Source of the DNA: Serratia plymuthica
GTDB lineage: Bacteria > Pseudomonadota > Gammaproteobacteria > Enterobacterales > Enterobacteriaceae
Direction: 5' to 3'
Length of the DNA stretch: 64,000 bases
Assembly: GCF_018336935.1 (NCBI RefSeq)
Contig: NZ_CP068771.1
Coordinates: 2,356,001-2,420,000, forward strand
The notes below the pieces were generated by a model. That model was not told the DNA's origin and made no database searches. It was given only the letters and a program-made list of their open reading frames with translations. Of this stretch, positions 25,437 to 35,200 are shown piece by piece (the stretch's first letter is position 1; every line of letters begins with the position of its first letter). A program made the translations under genes and the position numbers.

Positions 25437-28400
25437 GTGACGAAGCAAAATAACGACAGTGAAAACGCCTCAATATTAAATAATATACATGATAAGGAAA
25501 TAGCGGAAAGTCTGAGCCCGGATGAGAAAAAAGACGCTGTCGCGATTATCGGTATAGGCGGGTTCTTCCCAGGCGCCGATTCTATCGAAGAATTTTGCCT
25601 CAAGTTGGATAAGCAAGCGTCGCTGTTTTCACCGGTGCCTGACAATCACTTTCCCGGGCCGGAAATGCGCAACAGATATGGCGCATTTTTGCACGATATA
25701 GCCGGCTTTGATCCTGACGTATTCAATATCGGCCCGATGGAGGCCGAGTACATGGATCCCAGGACGCGTTTACTCTTGATGTCGGTGTGGCATACCCTGG
25801 AGGACGCCTGTTATTTGCCGCAGCAGCTACGCGACGCCAATGTCGATGTCTATATCGCCTCGGAAGGCGCCGCTTATACGCCGTTTCTCGCCAAGGCTGA
25901 GCTGACGAGTTATTCCATATTGGGCATGATGTCCTGGTCTTTACCGAATTACCTCTCGCACGCTTTTCGTTTCAACGGCAAAAGCCTGTATATCGATACG
26001 GCCTGTTCCGGCGCCAGCGTGGCTTTGCATCAGGCCAAGGAAGCGCTGTTGCGCGGAGAGACGGATTATGCGCTGGTCGGCGCCGCTAACCTGTTATTCG
26101 GCGATGCGCTGGCCGGATCGTATTTGGGGCAGGAATCGCTGGGCATTCTCGGGGGCGAGGCGAGCTGTTCGCCTTTTCAGGCCGATGCCAAAGGCTTTCT
26201 GCCCGCCGAGGCGACGGTCACCGTGTTGCTCAAGCGGTTATCCCAGGCTATCGACGATCGGGATAACATCCACGGGGTTATTTTAGGCTCCGCCGTCAAC
26301 CATACCGGCGGCTACGGCAGCCTCACGATGCCGTCGGCCGAATCACAGGCGAAGGTCATTGTCGGCGCCTATCGTCAAGCCGGTATCGATGTGGATACCC
26401 TGGGCTATATTGAAGCTCATGGCGCCTCATCGCTGCTGGCCGATGCCGAAGAAATCAAGGGATTCAAGCGTGCGGATGCGCAATTGGCAACGCGCCTGGC
26501 GCCCTCGACGGGCACGCCCTGCAAAATCAGCACGCTTAAACCGAATATGGGGCATGCCAATTCGGCGTCCGGCCTGGTGTCGCTGATCCGCGTGCTGCAC
26601 GCGTTTAAAACGCGGAAAAAGCCGGGCATCAAGGATTTCACCGGCTGCAGTGAAAAAATCAAGCTTGAAGGTTCACGTTTTTACCTCAATGAGGAGACGG
26701 AAGAGTGGCCGCCGTTGGTGGATGCCAATGGCCGGGAGATCGCACGCCGGGCCGCGATTAACAACTTTGGCGCGGGCGGAGTTAACGCCCATTTGCTGCT
26801 GGAGGCGTTCTCCGGTTACGAGGATCGCCGCGAGAGCGCCGGTGATGAGGCGCATTCGCAGGAGAAGGGGTACTTTCTGGCGCTGTCGGCGCTGCATGAA
26901 TGGCAGTGGATCCGCTATGCGGAATCTCTCCTGGCCTTTTTGCAGCAGTCCCCCGACGTCCCGCCGGGCGCGCTGGAATATTTCTATCTGACCGCGCGCA
27001 ATAAGTTTGAGCACCGGGTGGTCTTTCGTTATACCGACACCGAAAATTTGCAAGAGAAGCTGACCCAGTTTATCGCCGCCAAAGGGCAGAAAGCTTACTA
27101 CCTGAAAAGCGGGGCGCGCGATGAGCATAAGGCGCTCGACATATTTAACCGCCACCACCGGCTGTCGGACTTGTTGACGACGCTGGATTGGGAAAATGAC
27201 AAACGCTTTCTTATCGATCTGTGGGTTCAGGGCGTCGACTTCCCGCTGCATCAGACCCTTGGCATACCGACGTTTAACAAGCTGTCGCTGCCGCGTTACC
27301 CTTTTAACCTTGAACATTACTGGAGCGCGGCGGTGTCGCCGTCAGCGCCGCCCGATGCGCAGACGCATCGGCACCTACATCCGTTAGTGCAGCAAAATAC
27401 GTCGGATTTTTATACTCAGCGCTACAGCAGTTTCTATACCGGCGATGAGTTTTTTCTGGCCGATCATCTGGTTAAAGGCCAGAAAGTGCTGCCCGGGGTT
27501 GCCTATCTGGAGTTGGCGCGCGCGGCGCTGGCCGATGCCTTGGGCCAGCCGGCGGCGATCAGGCTGGAAAATATCAGTTGGATACGGCCAATGCGCGTAG
27601 CGGCGCCAGGGTTGCACGTCGTGGTCGAACTGCATCCCGAAGGCGATGCGCGTTTCGGCTTTGAGATATACAGCACCGGCGCTTCCGCCGCGGGGAGCGA
27701 AAGAGTCACGCATTGCCGCGGACAGGCCGGGATAGCGCCTGCCGGGGCGTCGGCGCCACCTGCAATCGATATTCGCGCTCTGCAGCGCCAATGCGCCGTC
27801 AGGCATCTGGACAGCCAGGCATGTTATGCCGCTTACAGCGCAATGGGCATTCTTCACGGCCCGGCCTATCAGGGCGTGATCTCGATAGATGAGGGCGCTA
27901 CCCAGGCTATTGCCCGTATCGAATTGCCCGCCTGCGTGGCCAGGAGCCACAGTCAACTCTTTTTGCACCCCAGCCTGATGGATTCGGCCTTGCAAATGGC
28001 CGCCGGTTTGCTGGTCGACGCTGAACGCCCTGAATTCGCATTGCCGTTTGCATTGGAACATTTGGACATCTTCCCGCGAGAGGGCGCCAGCGCGCTGCCC
28101 GAACGCCTGTGGGTCTGGGCGCGGTATAAAACCGGGTCCGCTAAAACCGACAAAGTCAAAAAAATGGATTACGACCTGTGCGACGAAGCCGGCCGTGTTT
28201 GGGTCAGGCTCGGCGGCTTTTCTTCCCGAGGGGTGGACAATGCGCCGCCGGCCACCGACCGCACGGCGACAACAACCGAGACACGGCCCGCTGACCCGCG
28301 CGTCGCGGCGGAAAGCGCCGAAAACAAAGGATTGCAAGACAAGCTGCTCCCTTTGATGCAGCAGTCACTGGCCAGGTTGCGGAAGCTGGAAGCGGGGCGA

Positions 28401-31400
28401 ATCGATCCCCATGCCGAACTGTCTCAGTTTGGTCTGGATTCCATTCAGCTTACGGAGTTTACCAACCTGTTGAATCGCCAATACTCGCTGACATTGACGC
28501 CAACGGTATTCTTCGAATATTCCACCCTGGGGGCGTTTGTGGCTTATCTGGCGCAAACCCATCCGGCCGCATTCTCGACGCTGCTTGCCGCACATGAGCC
28601 GCTCGCGCAGCCCGCCGCAGACACTGAGCAAGAAAACGGGGGGCAATCACGCGAACCTAAGCGCCATGACGAGACGGCGCGCGCGCCCCGGACGTTGCCT
28701 CGACAAGGGGCGGTCTATCCCCCGGCGCCCACCGCGCCGGCAAACGAGCCGATAGCCATTGTCGGCATGACGGGTCGTTTCCCGATGGCGCAGGATCTGG
28801 ACGCCTTTTGGGACAACCTGGTGAACGGCAAAGATTGCATCAGCGAAATTCCTGAGCAACGCTGGGACTGGCGGGCACTGTATGGCGACCCCTTGCGTGA
28901 AGTGAATAAATGCCAGGTGAAATGGGGCGGATTCATTGATGGTATCGATGAATTTGATCCGCTGTTCTTTGGCATTTCGCCGAAAGAAGCCGAGCTGATG
29001 GACCCTCAACAACGCTTATTGATGACTTACATATGGAACGTCATTGAAGATGCGGGCTACAGCGCCGGCGAAATCTCCGGTACCGACACCGGCATTTTCG
29101 TGGGAACCGGCATGAGCGGATACGGCAGCCTCATCTCAGAGGCCAGGCTCCCCATCGAAGGGTATTCGCTGACCGGCATTGTCCCCTCCGTCGGACCTAA
29201 CCGAATGAGTTTCTTCCTGAATGTTCACGGCCCCAGTGAGCCGGTGGAAACCGCGTGCTCTTCTTCGTTGATCGCCATTCACCGCGCCGTTCAGGCTATC
29301 AACGCCGGCGAATGTGAACAGGCTATTGTCGGCGGCGTGAATACGCTGGTAACCCCGGACGGGTATATCAGTTTCAGCAAGGCCGGCATGCTGTGCCAGG
29401 ACGGCCGCTGCAAAACCTTCTCCAGCGCGGCTAACGGTTATGTGCGGGGAGAAGGCGTCGGCATGCTTTTCCTGCGCAAACTCAGCGTGGCGGAAGCGTC
29501 GGGCGATCATATCTATGGCTTGATTCGTTCCAGCGCGGAAAATCACGGCGGCCGGGCCAATTCATTAACGGCGCCCAATCCGAAAGCGCAAACGGCCTTG
29601 TTGAAGCGGGCTTACGCCAAAGCCGGGATCGATCCGCGCAGTATCGGGTACATCGAGGCTCACGGCACAGGAACGCCGTTGGGCGATCCGATCGAGATCG
29701 ATGGGCTGAAAAGCGCGTTTCAAGACTTATATCGCAAGACGCCGGCGGCAACCGATCTGCACGACCGGCCTCAACACTGCGGTTTGGGCTCGGTAAAGAC
29801 CAATATCGGCCACTTGGAAATGGCGGCCGGCATTGCCGGCGTGATCAAAGTGTTATTGCAGCTGCAGCACAAGACGCTGGTGAAGAGTTTACATTCCGAA
29901 CAACTCAATCCTTATATCCAGCTGGATAACTCGCCCTTTTATGTCGTGCGGGAGAATCAGCCCTGGCTTGCCCCTCAGGATGCGCAGGGGCAGGCGCAAC
30001 CTCGCCGGGCCGGCGTCAGCTCTTTCGGCTTTGGCGGCGCCAATGCGCATATCGTGCTGGAGGAATACACCGGCGGAACGACGGCCACGGACGAGCGGGG
30101 CAAAGAGCCTGCGGAACTCGCCATGGTGATCCTCTCGGCAAAGAACGCCGAGCGCCTGATGGCGGCGGCGCAGAATCTGCTCTCCCGCATCACGGCCGAA
30201 AACAAGGCGCGGCCGCCGTTGGATGAGCTCGCTTATACCTTGCAGGTCGGGCGAGATGCGATGGAGCAACGGTTGGGGATCCTGGTTTCATCCCTTGACG
30301 AACTGGCTGAGAAACTCAACCAGTTCCTGGCGGGGGAAGAGGCTATCGATGGCCTGTATCGCGGTAATGTCCGACAGAATAAAGAGATGCTGGCCATGTT
30401 CGTCACGGACGAAGACATGACCGCTACCCTCGATCTTTGGTTCCATAAGCGTAAGCACGCAAAAATCCTGGCGTTATGGGTGAAGGGGATGGACGTTGAT
30501 TGGTATCGGTTATACCCGCAGCAGCGGCCAAAACGCATCAGCCTGCCGACATACCCGTTCGCGACCGATCAATACTGGATCAAAGATGTCCGCCACGCGG
30601 CGTTGAGCCTCTGCGCCGCGCAAACGCCAGACGCCGTGCCCGAGGATCTCGCCACGAGCGCCGCGCAGAATCTGGCTCCAGACGATGACTTCAGCCATGT
30701 CGCGCTCTGGGAAACGGATGACGCCTCCCTGGAGAGCATCACGGCCTCGCCAATGACGGGAAAGGTGCTGATTGTCGCGGGGGAGCGGGATATGGCGCTG
30801 GAAACTGCGCTGATCGCCAAACTGAGCGGCCAAACCGCACGCCTGGTGCGTTTCTCCCTGAGCGACGCGGCGACGGGGGAAACGCGGCAGACCGGCCCCG
30901 ACAGCTGGACGTGCGACATCCGGAATGAAAACGCGCTCGGCCAGTGCCTGGATAACGTCGGCGGCATACAGCATGTCTTTTTCATTGCCGACGGCGCGGA
31001 TAGCCAACCATGGGCGGATGCGGCAACGCTCACGGCCAGTTTGCAGCGCAACGAGTTGCAACTGCTGCGTTTGGCAAAATCGCTGCAACAGCGGCTGGCG
31101 AAAGAGGATGCGCTGGATTTTACCGTGATTACCCAAGACAACCACGCGTTGTCAGCCGATGAGATTCGTTGCCACGGCGCCGGGATTACCGGCCTGGCTT
31201 ATTCCATCGCTCAGGGCGATCACCGTTTCAGGGTCAGGAATTTGGACGTTTCCCTGCGAGACGTGCAATCGCCCGCGCGGCGAGAAACATTGCTGCGGCA
31301 GATCATCAACGAAGCGCCCAGTGAGCGCGGCGAACAAATTCGCCTGTTTTCCGGCCGGCGCTACCGGCAAACCTTCTTCCGTCTCGATCCGCGCAGTTAC

Positions 31401-32219
31401 AGCGACGAGAACGCCATCAAACATGGCGGCGTCTATCTGATTCTGGGCGGCAGCGGGACAGTGGGCGGCGTCATCACCCGTCAGCTCTTACAACATTACC
31501 GGGCGAAAGTGATTTGGTTGGGCCGCCAGCCTGATTCCAGCCCTGCGGTGCAAAGCCGGTTGGATGCATTGGCAAGCGTGGGCGAGCGGCCTGATTATTT
31601 CCAGGCCGATGCGACGGACCTGGCCTCTTTGCAGGCGGCCCTGGCGCAAATCAAGCTGAAATATCCCCGCATCGACGGCGCGATATTCGCCGGACTGGTT
31701 TTTGACGCCGAAAATACCATCAGCCAGACGACGGAACCGGCTTTCTGGCAAATACTGCAGGTCAAAGCGTCAGGCAGCCTCAATTTCTACCGGGCGCTCC
31801 AGCAGGAATCGTTGGATTTCCTGGTCTATTTCTCTTCCTGTCAGGCCTTCTCGTTTTCCGGCGCCGCGACGCTGTCGGCCTATGCCGCCGGGATTACGTT
31901 CTCTGACACGCTGGTGCGCACCCTGCAGGCTCAGGCCGGGTATCCGGTGGGAATCATCAATTGGGGCTTCTGGCAAGCCTCACTGGCCGGTTTGCCGGCC
32001 AGCCAAAGCATTTTCGCATTAAGTGATGCGGAGGGTTTCACCTGTTTTGAGCGTTTTGTCACGCTGCTGCAGCAGAAGCGCCAGGGGCAGTTCGTCTGCC
32101 TGAATGCCTCTGCGCCGGTACAGCAACTGATGAATCTGCATCCGCATGAGTCCGTGCTGGTCAGCCATCAACGACAACCTTCACCCGACACCTTTAATCA
32201 GGGGATGATCAATGCCTAA
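25437..32219 (+). CDS. oocR: trans-AT polyketide synthase KS-DH-ACP-KS-KR (ends before its ACP)
   Basis: A 2,260-residue PKS. I choose GTG 25437, which has GGAG 6 nt upstream; a TTG four codons earlier is also in frame. Domains (residues): KS7 34-465 (Cys190; the HGTGT box reads HGASS with its His kept); DH 647-870 (His677 in HxxxGxxxxP, Asp849 in DxxxQ); ACP Ser1002; KS8 1104-1545 (Cys1274, canonical); KR 1998-2212 (GxxGxxG loop, Tyr2149, with Ile in place of the Asn of YxxxN). The protein stops after the KR, so the methyltransferase and tandem ACP that complete this module lie on OocS. KS7 follows the chlorination station and its module has a DH but no KR. KS8 strongly resembles KS5 of OocN. 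The stop overlaps oocS by 8 nt. Confidence 0.92.
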   Translation: MTKQNNDSENASILNNIHDKEIAESLSPDEKKDAVAIIGIGGFFPGADSIEEFCLKLDKQASLFSPVPDNHFPGPEMRNRYGAFLHDIAGFDPDVFNIGPMEAEYMDPRTRLLLMSVWHTLEDACYLPQQLRDANVDVYIASEGAAYTPFLAKAELTSYSILGMMSWSLPNYLSHAFRFNGKSLYIDTACSGASVALHQAKEALLRGETDYALVGAANLLFGDALAGSYLGQESLGILGGEASCSPFQADAKGFLPAEATVTVLLKRLSQAIDDRDNIHGVILGSAVNHTGGYGSLTMPSAESQAKVIVGAYRQAGIDVDTLGYIEAHGASSLLADAEEIKGFKRADAQLATRLAPSTGTPCKISTLKPNMGHANSASGLVSLIRVLHAFKTRKKPGIKDFTGCSEKIKLEGSRFYLNEETEEWPPLVDANGREIARRAAINNFGAGGVNAHLLLEAFSGYEDRRESAGDEAHSQEKGYFLALSALHEWQWIRYAESLLAFLQQSPDVPPGALEYFYLTARNKFEHRVVFRYTDTENLQEKLTQFIAAKGQKAYYLKSGARDEHKALDIFNRHHRLSDLLTTLDWENDKRFLIDLWVQGVDFPLHQTLGIPTFNKLSLPRYPFNLEHYWSAAVSPSAPPDAQTHRHLHPLVQQNTSDFYTQRYSSFYTGDEFFLADHLVKGQKVLPGVAYLELARAALADALGQPAAIRLENISWIRPMRVAAPGLHVVVELHPEGDARFGFEIYSTGASAAGSERVTHCRGQAGIAPAGASAPPAIDIRALQRQCAVRHLDSQACYAAYSAMGILHGPAYQGVISIDEGATQAIARIELPACVARSHSQLFLHPSLMDSALQMAAGLLVDAERPEFALPFALEHLDIFPREGASALPERLWVWARYKTGSAKTDKVKKMDYDLCDEAGRVWVRLGGFSSRGVDNAPPATDRTATTTETRPADPRVAAESAENKGLQDKLLPLMQQSLARLRKLEAGRIDPHAELSQFGLDSIQLTEFTNLLNRQYSLTLTPTVFFEYSTLGAFVAYLAQTHPAAFSTLLAAHEPLAQPAADTEQENGGQSREPKRHDETARAPRTLPRQGAVYPPAPTAPANEPIAIVGMTGRFPMAQDLDAFWDNLVNGKDCISEIPEQRWDWRALYGDPLREVNKCQVKWGGFIDGIDEFDPLFFGISPKEAELMDPQQRLLMTYIWNVIEDAGYSAGEISGTDTGIFVGTGMSGYGSLISEARLPIEGYSLTGIVPSVGPNRMSFFLNVHGPSEPVETACSSSLIAIHRAVQAINAGECEQAIVGGVNTLVTPDGYISFSKAGMLCQDGRCKTFSSAANGYVRGEGVGMLFLRKLSVAEASGDHIYGLIRSSAENHGGRANSLTAPNPKAQTALLKRAYAKAGIDPRSIGYIEAHGTGTPLGDPIEIDGLKSAFQDLYRKTPAATDLHDRPQHCGLGSVKTNIGHLEMAAGIAGVIKVLLQLQHKTLVKSLHSEQLNPYIQLDNSPFYVVRENQPWLAPQDAQGQAQPRRAGVSSFGFGGANAHIVLEEYTGGTTATDERGKEPAELAMVILSAKNAERLMAAAQNLLSRITAENKARPPLDELAYTLQVGRDAMEQRLGILVSSLDELAEKLNQFLAGEEAIDGLYRGNVRQNKEMLAMFVTDEDMTATLDLWFHKRKHAKILALWVKGMDVDWYRLYPQQRPKRISLPTYPFATDQYWIKDVRHAALSLCAAQTPDAVPEDLATSAAQNLAPDDDFSHVALWETDDASLESITASPMTGKVLIVAGERDMALETALIAKLSGQTARLVRFSLSDAATGETRQTGPDSWTCDIRNENALGQCLDNVGGIQHVFFIADGADSQPWADAATLTASLQRNELQLLRLAKSLQQRLAKEDALDFTVITQDNHALSADEIRCHGAGITGLAYSIAQGDHRFRVRNLDVSLRDVQSPARRETLLRQIINEAPSERGEQIRLFSGRRYRQTFFRLDPRSYSDENAIKHGGVYLILGGSGTVGGVITRQLLQHYRAKVIWLGRQPDSSPAVQSRLDALASVGERPDYFQADATDLASLQAALAQIKLKYPRIDGAIFAGLVFDAENTISQTTEPAFWQILQVKASGSLNFYRALQQESLDFLVYFSSCQAFSFSGAATLSAYAAGITFSDTLVRTLQAQAGYPVGIINWGFWQASLAGLPASQSIFALSDAEGFTCFERFVTLLQQKRQGQFVCLNASAPVQQLMNLHPHESVLVSHQRQPSPDTFNQGMINA

Positions 32220-35200
32220 GATCGCTGACAATCAATGGGACACAGAGACCGACGTGTTGTTGCAGTCCCATCATCCTCACGCCATTAACGCCTGGCTGGC
32301 TCAACTTCTGTATCTACAGCTCGATCGGCTTGGCGTTTTCTCAGCCTCGGCGCATCGGGAGGATTTTACTGAACACGCCGATCGTTGGGGCCTTGACCCT
32401 CAGTTCCAGCCCTGGTGGCGCGAGTCGATCAGGCTGTTGCTTGCAGCCGAATTGATCGCCTGGCGAGACGGCGTCCTGGTTTGCCGCGGACCGAGTGCGG
32501 AACAAGCGGAAGCGGTATGGCGGGCATGGGATGATTTTCGCGACGGCCACCGTCATGACCCTGCGCGCATGACCCAAATGAACCTGGTTGATGCCTGTTT
32601 GCGCCATCTGCCGCAGATCCTGACCGGCGAGCTGCCGGCGACGGAAGTGCTATTCCCCAATGCGTCGATGGAAAAAGTCGAAGGGATTTATAAGGATAAT
32701 CCGGTTTCAGATTTGTTTAATCGGGTATTGACGGAAACCGTCAGCGACTATGTGAGCGGCGTGCTGCGCCAGGATCGCGAAGCGCAATTGAGTCTGGTCG
32801 AGATCGGCGCCGGCACCGGTGGCACGACGGCCATGGTCTTACCGGCGCTGATGACGCACCAACGCAATATTCGACAATATTTGTATACGGATCTCTCGCA
32901 AGCCTTTTTGATGCATGCCCGGCGTTGTTATGGGCCAACCTGCCCGTTTCTCGATTATGCATTGTGGGATATTGAGCAACCCCTGGCGACGCAGCCGATC
33001 CCTCCCGCGTCTTTTGATGTGGCGATCGCGACCAATGTTCTCCACGCCACCAAGGATATCCGGAGCACGCTGCGCCATTGCAAAGCCGCCTTGCGCAATG
33101 GCGGCATGGTGATCATCAATGAACTGAGCGATAAGTCCGTGTTTACGCATTTGACGTTCGGGCTGCTCAAAGGCTGGTGGTTGCATCAGGACACCGCGTT
33201 GCGCATTGAAGGCAGCCCGGCGATAGCGCCTGACACCTGGCGAGAAATTCTGGAAGAAGAGGGGTTTCATTCGGTTGAGTTTCCGGCGCAGAAAGCCCAT
33301 GCATTAGGGCAAACCATTATTGTTGCCCTCAGCAACGGCGTCATTCGCCAGCAAGCGACGCTATCGAAGAAAAGCCATCAGCCTGCAAAACAACAGGCGA
33401 CCCCTCGTCCCGCCGCACCGGCTTCGGCGCCCGAGGCCGGCCTCACCGAAGAGCGCATGGCGGCGCACATCAGCGAGGCGATCCTGTCTGCTCTGGCGCA
33501 AGCGGTGAACCTTTCTCCTGAGCAGATCGATGCCGAAACCGCCTTCTCCGAATACGGCATTGACTCCATTCTGACGGTTAATTTCACCAATAAAATTAAC
33601 GAATTGATTGGCGTCCGCCTGAACCCGGCCGCGCTTTACGATTACCGTTCCGTCGCCTCGTTGAGCGGCCATATCCAGCGCAGCGCCAGTGAGGCCGTGC
33701 GCGCCTCGCTGGCCGCTTCCAACGCCCGCGAGGGCGGCGAGGCGGTTGCGGCGCATACGGATAAGCAAGGGCCGGCCGCCGCAAGCGCGCACGATGCAAA
33801 CAGGCTGAAATATATTACGGACAGCGTGATTGACGGGCTGGCAAAGACGGTCAACCTGCAGCCCGAGCGTATCGATGAGCAGACGGCATTGTCGGATTTT
33901 GGTATTGATTCGATTCTCAGCGTCAACTTTATCAATCAGATCAATCAATCACTGGGGATCGCGCTAAACCCGGCGGTGCTCTATGACTATGCGACGATAG
34001 AAGCCTTAAGCGCGCATATCTGCCGGGCTTATCCCGAGCTGCGCGTCATTGCTGAACCTCTCGCCGCGCCGCAACCCCCTGCAGACCGGCGCCGAGAGCC
34101 TGCGCCGCCGAAAGCCGCACCAGAAGCGAAAGCCTCCGGGCAGCGGAACGTTGAAACGGATGCCATCGCGGTGATCGGCATGGCGGGGCAGTTCCCCGGC
34201 GCCGAAGATATCCAGGGTTTCTGGGACAATCTTGCGGCAGATAATGCCGGGATTGAAGCCTTGCCTGACCATTATTTGGATCCCGCGAGATATTCCGCCG
34301 ATACGGACAAGGACGCGGCCGTCCGGGACGGGAAAACCTATTGCAAGTGGGGCGGTATCGTTAAAGACCGGGACTGTTTCGATGCCGGGTTTTTCCGCAT
34401 TTCCGCGCAGGACGCCCTGTCGATGAGCCCTCATCAGCGCCTGGTGCTGCAGGAAAGCTGGAAGGCGCTGGAAGATGCCGGCTATAACCCCAAAGCGCTG
34501 TCCGGCGCCAACGCGGGGGTGTTTATTGGCGCGGAGCCCGCCAATTACCATCAGGGCTCTTTTGTTGGCTCGTCCGAGGCGATCATCGCGTCGCGCGTCT
34601 CTTATTTTCTGGATATGAAAGGCCCGGCACTGGTGGTAAATACCGGCTGTTCATCTTCAGCCGTGGCGATACACCTGGCGTGTGAAAGCCTGCGTCGCCA
34701 GGAGACGGAGCTTGCACTGGCAGGCGGCGTCTTTACGGCGCTGGATGCCGACGCGCTGGCGAGTCTGTCCGGTATTGGGCTGTTGTCCCACCAGGCGGCA
34801 TGCCCCATTTTTGACCAGGACGCTGACGGCATGCTGCTGTCGGAAGGGATTGGGCTGGTGGTGCTGAAAAGGCTGGATCAGGCCATTGCGGACGGCGATC
34901 CCATCCACGCCGTCATCCGCGCCTCGGGGATCAATCAGGATGGTGCCAGCAACGGCATCACGGCGCCGAGCGGAACCGCGCAGCAACAATTGCTGGAACA
35001 GGTCTATCATAAGTATCGCATTAATCCCGAAGAGCTCAGCTACCTTGAAGCTCACGCCACCGGCGGCAAATTGGGCGATACCATTGAGGTGAATGCGCTG
35101 GTGCGCGCGTTTAAAGCGCTGACCGCAAAGCGGCATTTCTGCGCCCTGGGCAGCGTGAAATCGCATATTGGCCATACTTCTGCCGCGTCAGGCGTGATTG

